Source of the DNA: Paraburkholderia panacisoli
GTDB taxonomy: Bacteria; Pseudomonadota; Gammaproteobacteria; Burkholderiales; Burkholderiaceae
Direction: 5' to 3'
Assembly: GCF_008369935.1 (NCBI RefSeq)
Contig: NZ_VTUZ01000022.1
Coordinates: forward strand, 1-64,000
DNA length: 64,000 bases
In this document: positions 18,304 to 26,268 of the stretch, one piece after another
How positions within the stretch are numbered: the stretch's first letter is position 1
Layout of the letters: every line of letters begins with the position of its first letter
Made by a program: the position numbers and the translations under genes
The notes under the pieces: model-generated
The model's input: the letters and a program-made list of their open reading frames with translations, nothing else
Told to the model about the DNA's origin: nothing
Databases searched by the model: none

Positions 18304-18437
18304 GACCAAAGTTGGCGCTTTAGCGCTTACTCTGGTCCCATGCCCTGCATCGACCAGAGTTGGCGCTTTAGCGCTTACTCTGGTCCCATGCCCCGCATCG
18401 ACCAGAGTTGGCGCTTTAGCACTTACTCTGGTCCCAT
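18304..18437. repeat. Three tandem 48-bp palindromic units between ompR and envZ
   Basis: Three copies start at 18304, 18352 and 18400. Each has a 34-bp near-perfect palindrome with outer arms GACCAGAGT and ACTCTGGTC and inner arms GCGCT and AGCGC around a tiny loop, then a 14-bp spacer (ccatgccctgcatc type; the last copy lacks most of it). The first copy has an A in place of G in the left arm (GACCAAAGT), and the third has an A in the right inner arm; each leaves one mismatch in the stem. The array fills most of the 197-bp gap between ompR and envZ and would be transcribed. It resembles REP/BIME-type elements and could modulate envZ mRNA level. Confidence 0.9.
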
Positions 18438-18478
18438 TCAAAACAGTTGCTGTCTTTGATTTCAGATAAGAAGGGCCC

Positions 18479-19828
18479 ATGCGGATCGACCGGCGCCTCC
18501 TGACGCTCGCGTTCGGCGGCCTTTTCTGGCGGACCTTTCTGTTGATCGCACTGCTGATCGCAGTCAGTCTCGCCGCGTGGTTCCAGAGCTTCCGGGTGAT
18601 CGAACGCGAGCCGCGCGCGCAGCGCGTGGCGTTGCAACTCGTCGCGATCGTCAAGCTCACACGCACCGCCCTCCTCTATTCCGATCCCGACCTGCGGCGT
18701 GCGCTGCTGCAGGATCTGGAAAGCAATGAAGGGGTGCGGGTGTACCCGCGCGAAGCAACCGACAAGTACAAGCTCCAGCCCGACGAGTCGCTGAACCGTC
18801 TGATCGAGCACGACATTCGCGGCCGCCTCGGCGACGACACCGTCATCGCGCAAAGCGTGAACGACATCAACGGTGTGTGGATCAGTTTCAAGATCGACGA
18901 CGACGACTACTGGGTCGCGCTCGACCGCGATCAGCTCGATAACGCGACCGGCTTGCAATGGGCCGGCTGGGGCGTGTTCGCACTGGCGCTCTCGCTGTTC
19001 GGCGCGGCGTTCATCACGAGTCTGGTGAACCGGCCGTTCGCGCGTCTCGCGATGGCCGCGCGCAAAGTCGGCTCGGGCCAGTCGCCCGAGCCGCTGCCCG
19101 AGCGCGGCATGGGCGTGGCCGCCGAAACCAACCGCAGTTTCAACCAGATGGTGCAGGATCTCGAGCAGCTCGAAGCCGATCGCGCACTAATGCTCGCGGG
19201 TATCTCACACGATCTGCGAACGCCACTAGCGCGGCTGCGGCTCGAAACCGAAATGAGTCCGTCGGACCAAAGCACGAAAGACGCGATGGTCGACGACATC
19301 GAGCAGATGGACATGATCATCGGCCGGTTCCTCGATTACGCACGCCCGGTGCAGCGGGTGCCGGAGCCTGTCGACCTGTCCGTGATCGCCGGCGAACTGG
19401 CCGCGCGCATGCAAAGCGAGGACAGCATGCGCCTGATCACGCGGCTGGCGCCGTCGGCGGTGATCGAGGCCGACGAGACCGATATGCGGCGCGTGGTCGG
19501 CAATCTGCTGGAGAACGCGCGCAAATACGGCCTGAGCGACGGCGACGGCATCCCGCACGTGATTCTGGAGACCCGCGTGTCGCACTCCCGCGTCGAACTG
19601 TCGGTGGTCGATGAGGGCCCGGGCATTCCGGAGGATCAGTTGGCGCTCGTCACGCGCCCTTTCTATCGCGTGAATTCGGCGCGCACGCAGGCCAACGGCA
19701 CGGGCCTGGGCATGGCGATTGTTCAGCGGCTGGTCGGCCGCTACCGCGGGGCGCTGCGCTTGCGTAATCGCACGCCAGGGCCGGGACTCGAAGTCACGAT
19801 CGAGTTTCCGCTGGCAAGGGGCGCCTGA
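18479..19828 (+). CDS. envZ: Osmosensor-type histidine kinase EnvZ
   Basis: A 449-residue inner-membrane sensor kinase. Transmembrane helix 1 is at about residues 15-36 (FWRTFLLIALLIAVSLAAW) and helix 2 at about 160-182 (WAGWGVFALALSLFGAAFIT). The periplasmic loop lies between them, followed by HAMP. The phosphoacceptor is in ALMLAGISHDLRTPLARLRL (His at about 243). The HATPase domain has the N box VVGNLLENARKYG, the DEGPGIPE G1 box and TGLGMAIVQRLVGRY. It pairs with OmpR upstream, but the hairpin array between them suggests unequal expression. The ATG at 18479 has AAGAAGG upstream. Confidence 0.92.
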   Translation: MRIDRRLLTLAFGGLFWRTFLLIALLIAVSLAAWFQSFRVIEREPRAQRVALQLVAIVKLTRTALLYSDPDLRRALLQDLESNEGVRVYPREATDKYKLQPDESLNRLIEHDIRGRLGDDTVIAQSVNDINGVWISFKIDDDDYWVALDRDQLDNATGLQWAGWGVFALALSLFGAAFITSLVNRPFARLAMAARKVGSGQSPEPLPERGMGVAAETNRSFNQMVQDLEQLEADRALMLAGISHDLRTPLARLRLETEMSPSDQSTKDAMVDDIEQMDMIIGRFLDYARPVQRVPEPVDLSVIAGELAARMQSEDSMRLITRLAPSAVIEADETDMRRVVGNLLENARKYGLSDGDGIPHVILETRVSHSRVELSVVDEGPGIPEDQLALVTRPFYRVNSARTQANGTGLGMAIVQRLVGRYRGALRLRNRTPGPGLEVTIEFPLARGA

Positions 19829-19901
19829 CCACGACAGCCGTTTGTGACCCTTGCAACCATTGCGCCCCCGCGCCTTGTTGAATAATAAACTCTCCACCTC
19901 G

Positions 19902-19944
19902 TTAGAAAAAAACTATTGATAAGACAAATTCATAGAACTATAGT
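19902..19944 (+). promoter_or_regulatory. ahpC promoter with OxyR-like half-site
   Basis: -35 box TTGATA (19916-19921) and -10 box TATAGT (19939-19944) are separated by 17 bp. Overlapping the -35 is TTAG-N7-CTAT (19902-19916), one mismatch from the OxyR half-site ATAG-N7-CTAT. The second half expected for an OxyR tetramer is not clear. Peroxide induction is plausible for ahpC. Confidence 0.6.
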
Positions 19945-19949
19945 GGAGC

Positions 19950-19967
19950 GGTAACGCGTTCGTTACC
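19950..19967 (+). other. Inverted repeat in the ahpC leader
   Basis: GGTAACG and CGTTACC form a perfect 7-bp inverted repeat with a CGTT loop, just downstream of the predicted transcription start. It could be an RNA hairpin or an operator. Confidence 0.5.
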
Positions 19968-20020
19968 ACTGGCTGGTGGCCTCAACATGCTGTTTTTCCA
20001 GCACACGAAGGAGAACTTGC

Positions 20021-20569
20021 ATGAAAACCGTTGGCGATAAAGTCGACGCGTTCACCGTCACTGCTGCGAAGCCGGGCTTCAACAACCACGAAGAAAACGG
20101 CACATCGGCGTTCGAAGAGATCACGGAGCAGTCGTTTCCGGGCAAGTGGAAGATCATTTACTTCTACCCGAAGGACTTCTCGCTGGTGTGCCCGACCGAA
20201 ATCGTCGAGTTCGGCAAGCTTGTGAAGGACTTCGAAGAACGCGACGCGGTGCTCTTGGGCGGCAGTGTCGACAACGAATTCGTGAAGCTGGCATGGCGCC
20301 GCGAGCACAAGGACCTGAGCAAGCTGAACCACTATTCGTTCGGTGACGTCAAGGGCGAGCTGATCGACCAGCTCGGCGTGCGCGACAAGGAAGCGGGCGT
20401 CGCGCTGCGCGCCACCTTCATCGTCGATCCGGACAATACGATCCAGCACGTGTCGGTGAACAACCTGAACGTGGGCCGCAATCCGGAAGAGGTGCTGCGC
20501 ATTCTGGACGGCTTGCAAACGGACGAACTGTGTCCTTCCAACCGCGCCGTCGGCGGCGCAACGCTGTAA
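20021..20569 (+). CDS. ahpC: Peroxiredoxin / alkyl hydroperoxide reductase AhpC
   Basis: A 182-residue AhpC/TSA peroxiredoxin that reduces H2O2, organic peroxides and peroxynitrite. The peroxidatic Cys is at 57 in YPKDFSLVCPTEIVEF and the resolving Cys at 171 in DELCPSNRAVGG, so it is a typical 2-Cys enzyme. The start at 20021 follows GAAGGAGAA at good spacing and has a strong sigma-70 promoter about 80 bp upstream. Downstream lies an ahpD-like gene rather than ahpF, pointing to the AhpD-reduced (lipoamide-linked) type of system. A terminator separates the two genes, so ahpD would depend on read-through or its own promoter. Confidence 0.95.
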   Translation: MKTVGDKVDAFTVTAAKPGFNNHEENGTSAFEEITEQSFPGKWKIIYFYPKDFSLVCPTEIVEFGKLVKDFEERDAVLLGGSVDNEFVKLAWRREHKDLSKLNHYSFGDVKGELIDQLGVRDKEAGVALRATFIVDPDNTIQHVSVNNLNVGRNPEEVLRILDGLQTDELCPSNRAVGGATL

Positions 20570-20582
20570 GCCGTGCCGTCAG

Positions 20583-20618
20583 AAGCCCGCCTCGCTTGAA
20601 AAAGCCGCGGGCTTTTTT
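20583..20618 (+). terminator. Terminator after ahpC
   Basis: AAGCCCGC (20583-20590) pairs with GCGGGCTT (20607-20614) around a 16-nt loop. A run of six T follows. It would reduce transcription into ahpD. Confidence 0.75.
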
Positions 20619-20643
20619 ATCGACAACCCGATAGAAGATGCCA

Positions 20644-21167
20644 ATGAAATTCTTGTCTTCGATCAAGGCGCGCGTGCCCGACTATGCGAAGGACATCCGG
20701 CTGAATCTCGATGGGACCATTGCACACTCATCCCTCGAAGGAAACGAAGCGGTTGGCGTCGCGCTCGCAGCGGCGTTCGCCGCGAAAAGCACGGTGATCG
20801 TCGACGCGATTCGCAATGCCAGCGTGTTGTCTGCGGAAGAGACGAATGGCGCGCTGACCGCCGCCGCGCGGATGGGGATGAACAACGTCTGGTATCCGTA
20901 CGTCGAGATGACGGACAGCGCGGACCTCAAATCGCAACCGGCGCAGTTACGGATGAACGCTTAGCGTCGGATGGCGGCGTGGACAAGCGGCGCTTCGAGA
21001 TGTATGCGCTGCTGGCTTCGATCATCGGCAAATGCCATTTCTGTGTGAAGTCGCACTTCGATACGCTGGTCGCCGAAGGCATGAGTTCCACGCAATTGCG
21101 CGACGTGGGCCGCATCGCGGCCGTGATCAACGCGGCCGCGCAGTGTATCGCCGCCGAGGATCAATAG
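20644..21167 (+). pseudogene. ahpD: ahpD, interrupted by a single-base frameshift
   Basis: Two adjacent frames together encode a nearly complete AhpD-type alkylhydroperoxidase of about 175 residues. The first part (20644-20964, 106 aa) begins MKFLSSIKARVPDYAKDIRL and ends SQPAQLRMNA followed by TAG. The second part, in the next frame (from about 20965 to 21167), continues DKRRFEMYALLASIIGKCHF and contains the redox CxxC active site (KCHFCVKSH). At 20958-20966 the sequence reads aacgcttagcg, where a normal gene would have one more base (aacgcttaNgcg), so one base seems to be missing. The active site lies after the frameshift, so translation as written gives no active enzyme. This may be a true mutation or a sequencing error. 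Confidence 0.85.
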
Positions 21168-21275
21168 CGGTTTTGCCGCGCGCGGCGCGCAACTTCTCTT
21201 TCTGCGTTGGACGCCGTGATTGGTGGCCTTCGGTCGTCACCCTCGGGCGAACCGAAGGCCACCCGCACAACCCGA

Positions 21276-21755
21276 TCAATTCCTGATCAGCAGCACCACG
21301 GCCTGCGCTTCAATCCCCTCGCTCCGGCCGAGATAGCCGAGCTTCTCGTTGGTCTTGGCCTTGACATTGACCCGCTCGATCGGCAAGTCGAGATCGCCGG
21401 CGATATGCGCCCGCATCCCTTCGATATGCGGCGCGAGCTTGGGCGCCTGCGCGACTACGCTGCTATCCACGTTGGCGATCGCAAAGCCCGCCGCCTTCAC
21501 ACGCGCAACACACTCGCGCAGCAGCACCCGGCTGTCCGCGCCGGCGAACTTCGCATCGGTGTCGGAGAAGTGCCGGCCGATATCGCCCAGCGCCGCCGCG
21601 CCGAACAGCGCGTCGGTAATCGCGTGCAGCAGCACGTCCGCGTCCGAATGGCCGAGCAGCCCGCGCTCATAAGGAATCGTCACGCCGCCGATGATCAACG
21701 GACGCCCCGGCACCAGCGCATGCACGTCGTACCCTTGCCCCACTCTCAAATCCAT
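21276..21755 (-). CDS. ispF: 2-C-methyl-D-erythritol 2,4-cyclodiphosphate synthase
   Basis: A 159-residue MEP-pathway enzyme that converts CDP-methylerythritol 2-phosphate to the cyclic diphosphate with release of CMP. The metal-binding residues are in [12 protein letters not shown] (Asp and His) and [19 protein letters not shown] (His). The CMP-site signature follows in the C-terminal half ([17 protein letters not shown]). It works as a homotrimer in the cytoplasm. The ATG at 21755 gives the normal length; a TTG three codons upstream is possible but its spacing to GAGGA is too short. It follows ispD by 42 bp on the same strand, forming the common ispDF operon. Confidence 0.96.
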   Translation of the reverse strand: MDLRVGQGYDVHALVPGRPLIIGGVTIPYERGLLGHSDADVLLHAITDALFGAAALGDIGRHFSDTDAKFAGADSRVLLRECVARVKAAGFAIANVDSSVVAQAPKLAPHIEGMRAHIAGDLDLPIERVNVKAKTNEKLGYLGRSEGIEAQAVVLLIRN

Positions 21756-21797
21756 ATGCGTCAAGTCCTCAAGTCCGCTTACAAAAATTGGAATCCA

Positions 21798-22511
21798 TCA
21801 CGAAGCCGCAGGCCGGCTCAGAATCGCCTCGGCCAGATCGAAATCTTCCGGATACGTCACCTTGAAGTTGCGCAAGCTGCCTTGCACCAGCTTCGGCGCA
21901 TGCCCCAACCATTCGATTGCGCTCGCTTCGTCGGTGAGATCGTGACCGTCGGCCTGCGCGCGCAGGATCGCTTCGCGCAACATGCCGATGCGGAACATCT
22001 GCGGCGTCTGCGCCTGCCACAAGCCGTCGCGCGCCTCGGTGCGGGCGATGCGGCCATCCGCGGATGTAGCGTCGATCCGCTTCAACGTATCCGCGACCGG
22101 CAACGCCATGATGCCGCCCACCGGGTCGTCCTTCAGCGCGGCGACCAGCGTGCGGATCAGCGCGGGCGTAATGCCCGGGCGTGCCGCATCGTGCACCAGC
22201 ACCCAGTCGCCGTCGCGCGCGCCGAACTCGGCGAGCGCATGCAGGCCGTTGAGCACCGACGCCTGGCGCGACGCGCCGCCCGAGCGGCGCACCGCGAACC
22301 GCAGCCCGCCGAAGCGGCGCGCGTCGAAGTGCTGGTCGTCGGGGGCGATCACGACCAGGGTCTGCGCAAACTCGCTGCACGCGTCGAACGCGGCCAGCGA
22401 GTAATGCAACATGTCGCGACCGGCGACAGTGCGATATTGTTTGGGCATCGCGGCGCCGGAACGGCTGCCGGTGCCTGCGCACGGAATCAGGGCAAATAGA
22501 CGGGAAGTCAC
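21798..22511 (-). CDS. ispD: 2-C-methyl-D-erythritol 4-phosphate cytidylyltransferase
   Basis: A 237-residue MEP-pathway enzyme that joins CTP and methylerythritol 4-phosphate to make CDP-methylerythritol. The nucleotide-binding N-terminus is [36 protein letters not shown] and [15 protein letters not shown] are further family motifs, and the substrate-binding Asp and Lys region ([10 protein letters not shown]) is intact. The length is normal. It heads the ispDF pair and is divergent from mfd, with only 121 bp for both promoters. Confidence 0.96.
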   Translation of the reverse strand: MTSRLFALIPCAGTGSRSGAAMPKQYRTVAGRDMLHYSLAAFDACSEFAQTLVVIAPDDQHFDARRFGGLRFAVRRSGGASRQASVLNGLHALAEFGARDGDWVLVHDAARPGITPALIRTLVAALKDDPVGGIMALPVADTLKRIDATSADGRIARTEARDGLWQAQTPQMFRIGMLREAILRAQADGHDLTDEASAIEWLGHAPKLVQGSLRNFKVTYPEDFDLAEAILSRPAAS

Positions 22512-22550
22512 GAGTGCGGATGCCGCGAAGTCAAAGTAAAGGACGGATTT

Positions 22551-22556
22551 TATAAT
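22551..22556 (+). promoter_or_regulatory. Candidate -10 box for mfd
   Basis: A perfect TATAAT stands 77 bp upstream of the mfd ATG, in a short AT-rich stretch. The -35 region (AAGTCA at 17 bp) is a poor match, so the assignment is tentative. Confidence 0.4.
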
Positions 22557-22632
22557 AGGTCCTTCGCATCCACGCCCCGACGCGCGTAAACTTGCCGATC
22601 ACGTGTGAGCCCGAGGCCGCTTTCTCTCTTCT

Positions 22633-25600
22633 ATGCCAGACATCGCCGCATCATCGCAGTACTCCCCGCCCGTCGCGCTCGTCAAGGCCGGCCAGCGCTT
22701 CGCCTTCGACGGCACGCATGGGTCGTCCGACGCGCTGCTGATCGCCCGCTACCATCTGGCCTATCGCGACAAAGTGCCGTTGCTGGCGGTCGTGTGCGAA
22801 AGCGCCGTCGATGCACAGCGTCTGTCGCAGGAAATCGGCTTCTTTGCGCCCGAAGCAAGGGTGCGCCTGCTGCCCGATTGGGAGACGCTCCCTTACGATA
22901 CCTTTTCGCCACATCAGGATCTGGTCTCCGAGCGCCTCGCCACGCTACACGATCTCGGCGAAGGCCGCTGCGACATCCTGCTGGTGCCCGCCACCACGGC
23001 GCTCTACCGGATGCCGCCGGCGTCGTTCCTCGCGGCCTACACGTTCTCGTTCTCGCAAGGCGAGCGCCTCGACGAAGCGCGCCTGAAGGCGCAGCTGACG
23101 CTGGCCGGCTACGAGCACGTGAGCCAGGTGGTGCGTCCCGGCGAATACTGCGTGCGCGGCTCGCTGCTCGACCTCTATCCGATGGGCTCGCCGCTGCCTT
23201 ACCGGATCGATCTGTTCGACGACCAGGTCGATTCGATCCGCGCATTCGATCCGGACACGCAGCGCAGTCTCTACCCGGTGAAAGACGTGCGCCTGTTGCC
23301 AGGCCGCGAATTCCCGTTCGACGAAGCCGCGCGCACCGCGTTTCGCAGCCGCTGGCGCGAAACCTTCGAAGGCGATCCGAGCCGCGCGTCGGTCTACAAG
23401 GACATCGGCAACGGCGTGCCGTCGGCGGGCATCGAATACTATCTGCCGCTCTTCTTCGAGGAGACGGCGACGCTGTTCCACTATTTGCCCGAAGGCGCGC
23501 AACTGGCGCTGGTCGGCGATCTCGAGGCCGCGATCCGGCGTTTCAGCGCCGACACGAAACAGCGGTACAACTTCCTCTCACACGATCGCGACCGGCCGAT
23601 CCTGGAGCCGGAGCGGCTGTTCCTGACCGACCAGGACTTCTTCACGTTCGCCAAGCCGTTCGCGCGGCTCGCGCTGCCTGCCAACGCGGGCGGCGGCTGG
23701 TCGACGCCGCTGCCCGATCTCGCGATCGACCGTCACGCGGACGACCCCGTGCTGGCCTTGCGCGCGTATCTGAACACCACGCCGAACCGCGTGCTGTTCG
23801 CCACCGAATCGGCGGGCCGGCGCGAAACGCTGCTGCAGCTGCTGGCCGACAATCATCTGAAGCCCGCTTCGAGCGACAGCTTCCAGGACTGGCTGCTCGG
23901 CGACGCGCGCTTCTCGCTGGGGGTCGCGCCGCTCGCCAACGGGTTCGCCGTGCCGGCCGACGGCATCGCGATCATCACCGAAACGGAGCTGTACGGACCG
24001 CTCGCGCGCCGCGCGGGGCGCCGCCGCCAGGAACAGGCGAGCAACGTCGACTCGATGGTGCGCGACCTGTCCGAGCTGAAGCTCGGCGATCCGGTCGTGC
24101 ATTCGCAGCACGGCATCGGCCGCTACATGGGTCTCGTCACGATGGACCTGGGCGAAGGCGAGACCGAGTTCCTGCACCTCGAATACGCGGGCGACAGCAA
24201 GCTCTACGTGCCGGTCGCGCAATTGCACGTGATCTCGCGCTACAGCGGCGCCGATCCGGAAAGCGCGCCGCTGCACGCGCTCGGCTCGGGCCAGTGGGAA
24301 AAGGCCAAGCGCCGTGCCGCCCAGCAGATTCGCGATACGGCCGCCGAGTTGCTCAATCTCTACGCCCGCCGCGCCGCGCGCGCCGGCCATGCGTTCGCGC
24401 TCGAACCGAAAGACTACGTGAAGTTCGCCGAGAGCTTCGGCTTCGAGGAAACGCCCGACCAGGCCGCCGCGATCGCGGCCGTGATCGGCGACATGACGAG
24501 CGGCAAGCCGATGGACCGGCTCGTGTGCGGCGACGTCGGCTTCGGCAAGACCGAGGTCGCGTTGCGCGCGGCGTTCATCGCGGTGATGGGCGGCAAGCAG
24601 GTGGCGCTGCTCTCGCCCACCACGCTGCTCGCCGAACAGCACACGCAGACCTTCACCGACCGCTTCTCCGACTGGCCGGTGCGCATCGCCGAACTGTCGC
24701 GCTTCAAGTCGACCAAAGAGGTCAACGCGGCGATCCAGCAGATCAACGAAGGCACGGTCGACATCGTGATCGGCACGCACAAGCTGCTGTCGTCGGATGT
24801 GCAGTTCAAGCGCCTCGGGCTCGTGATCATCGACGAGGAACATCGCTTCGGCGTGCGTCAGAAAGAGGCGCTGAAGGCCTTGCGCGCCGAAGTGGACGTG
24901 CTCACGCTGACCGCCACGCCGATCCCGCGTACGCTCGGCATGGCGCTCGAAGGGCTGCGCGATTTCTCGGTGATCGCCACCGCGCCGCAAAAGCGCCTCG
25001 CGATCAAGACCTTCGTGCGCCGCGAGGAAGACAGCGTGATTCGCGAGGCGATGCTGCGCGAGCTCAAGCGCGGCGGCCAGGTCTACTTCCTGCACAACGA
25101 AGTCGAGACCATCGAGAATCGCCGGCAGATGCTCGAAGGGCTCGTGCCCGAAGCGCGTATCGCGGTCGCGCACGGACAGATGCATGAACGCGAACTCGAA
25201 CGTGTGATGCGCGACTTCGTGGCACAGCGCGCGAACGTGCTGCTTTGCACGACCATCATCGAAACCGGCATCGACGTACCGAGCGCCAACACGATCCTGA
25301 TTCATCGCTCCGACAAGTTCGGCCTCGCGCAATTGCATCAGTTGCGTGGCCGGGTCGGCCGCTCGCATCACCAGGCGTATTCGTATCTGCTGGTGCACGA
25401 TCCGCAAGGGCTCACCAAGCAGGCACAACGCCGGCTCGAAGCGATCCAGCAGATGGAGGAACTCGGCTCGGGCTTCTATCTGGCAATGCACGACCTCGAG
25501 ATTCGCGGCACCGGCGAAGTGCTCGGCGACAAGCAGTCGGGCGAGATCCAGGAGATCGGTTTCCAGCTCTACACGGATATGCTGAACGACGCGGTGACGG

Positions 25601-26115
25601 CGCTCAAGGAAGGCAAGGAGCCCGACCTCACCGCGCCGCTCGCCGCGACCACGGAAATCAATCTGCACGCGCCGGCGATTCTGCCCGCCGACTATTGCGG
25701 CGACGTGCAGGAACGTCTGTCGCTTTACAAACGGCTCGCCAACTGCGAACACAACGACTCGATCGACGGCATTCAGGAGGAGCTGATCGACCGCTTCGGC
25801 AAATTGCCGCCGCAAGCGCATGCGCTGGTGGAAACGCATCGTCTGCGGCTCGCCGCGAAGCCGTTGGGCATTTCGAAGATCGATGCGGGTGAAGCGGTAA
25901 TCGGCTTGCAGTTCATCCCCAATCCGCCGATTGACGCAATGCGGATCATCGAGATGGTGCAGAAGCACAAGCACATCAAGCTCGCGGGTCAGGACAAGCT
26001 GCGTATCGAAACGCGCAGCCCCGATCTCGCGGTGCGTGTCGCGACGGTCAAGGAGACCTTGCGCGCGCTCGGAACGCCGAGCCGCGGCACCGCGCCTGCT
26101 GCCGCAGCGCGCTGA
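22633..26115 (+). CDS. mfd: Transcription-repair coupling factor Mfd
   Basis: A 1160-residue DNA translocase that pushes stalled RNA polymerase off lesions and recruits UvrA. The N-terminal UvrB-like part includes LLPDWETLPYDTFSPHQDL. The RNA polymerase-interacting domain follows (PVVHSQHGIGRYMGLVTMDL). The RecG-like motor has Walker A GDVGFGKTEVALRAAF, the DEEH box VIIDEEHRFGVRQKE and ATPIPRTLGMALEG. Motif VI is HQLRGRVGRSHHQAYSYLL, followed by the TRCF C-terminal domain. Full length. It is divergent from ispDF. Confidence 0.97.
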   Translation: MPDIAASSQYSPPVALVKAGQRFAFDGTHGSSDALLIARYHLAYRDKVPLLAVVCESAVDAQRLSQEIGFFAPEARVRLLPDWETLPYDTFSPHQDLVSERLATLHDLGEGRCDILLVPATTALYRMPPASFLAAYTFSFSQGERLDEARLKAQLTLAGYEHVSQVVRPGEYCVRGSLLDLYPMGSPLPYRIDLFDDQVDSIRAFDPDTQRSLYPVKDVRLLPGREFPFDEAARTAFRSRWRETFEGDPSRASVYKDIGNGVPSAGIEYYLPLFFEETATLFHYLPEGAQLALVGDLEAAIRRFSADTKQRYNFLSHDRDRPILEPERLFLTDQDFFTFAKPFARLALPANAGGGWSTPLPDLAIDRHADDPVLALRAYLNTTPNRVLFATESAGRRETLLQLLADNHLKPASSDSFQDWLLGDARFSLGVAPLANGFAVPADGIAIITETELYGPLARRAGRRRQEQASNVDSMVRDLSELKLGDPVVHSQHGIGRYMGLVTMDLGEGETEFLHLEYAGDSKLYVPVAQLHVISRYSGADPESAPLHALGSGQWEKAKRRAAQQIRDTAAELLNLYARRAARAGHAFALEPKDYVKFAESFGFEETPDQAAAIAAVIGDMTSGKPMDRLVCGDVGFGKTEVALRAAFIAVMGGKQVALLSPTTLLAEQHTQTFTDRFSDWPVRIAELSRFKSTKEVNAAIQQINEGTVDIVIGTHKLLSSDVQFKRLGLVIIDEEHRFGVRQKEALKALRAEVDVLTLTATPIPRTLGMALEGLRDFSVIATAPQKRLAIKTFVRREEDSVIREAMLRELKRGGQVYFLHNEVETIENRRQMLEGLVPEARIAVAHGQMHERELERVMRDFVAQRANVLLCTTIIETGIDVPSANTILIHRSDKFGLAQLHQLRGRVGRSHHQAYSYLLVHDPQGLTKQAQRRLEAIQQMEELGSGFYLAMHDLEIRGTGEVLGDKQSGEIQEIGFQLYTDMLNDAVTALKEGKEPDLTAPLAATTEINLHAPAILPADYCGDVQERLSLYKRLANCEHNDSIDGIQEELIDRFGKLPPQAHALVETHRLRLAAKPLGISKIDAGEAVIGLQFIPNPPIDAMRIIEMVQKHKHIKLAGQDKLRIETRSPDLAVRVATVKETLRALGTPSRGTAPAAAAR

Positions 26116-26180
26116 GTCCGTCTGTCACGCGCGTTGGCGTTGCGTTAGAAAACCGGGGTACGTCCTGCGTTTTTCCGTTC

Positions 26181-26229
26181 ATGCTGCGGTGCGCCAATGC
26201 GCCGCCGCAGCATACGAGCGCATTTTTTT
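26181..26229 (+). terminator. Hairpin and T-run after mfd
   Basis: ATGCTGCGG (26181-26189) pairs with CCGCAGCAT (26205-26213), with an inner GCGC/GCGC. Eight T follow at 26222, a few bases from the stem. A probable terminator of mfd, slightly imperfect. Confidence 0.55.
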
Positions 26230-26268
26230 TGGGTATGATCGAAAGACTTAAATGCCGGAGTCCTGGTC

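Noticed and set aside
18304-18437. CRISPR array
   Set aside because: Period is constant, but the spacers are nearly identical and only 14 bp, the repeats are palindromic over their whole length, and no cas gene is near.
18259-18666. Open frames on both strands over the hairpin array with repeated peptides
   Set aside because: The repeated peptides (such as VGALALTLVP) come from the palindromic DNA repeats; both strands are open for the same reason.
23578-25974. 798-codon minus-strand open frame over mfd
   Set aside because: Shadow of mfd; mirror-frame composition and no recognised motif.
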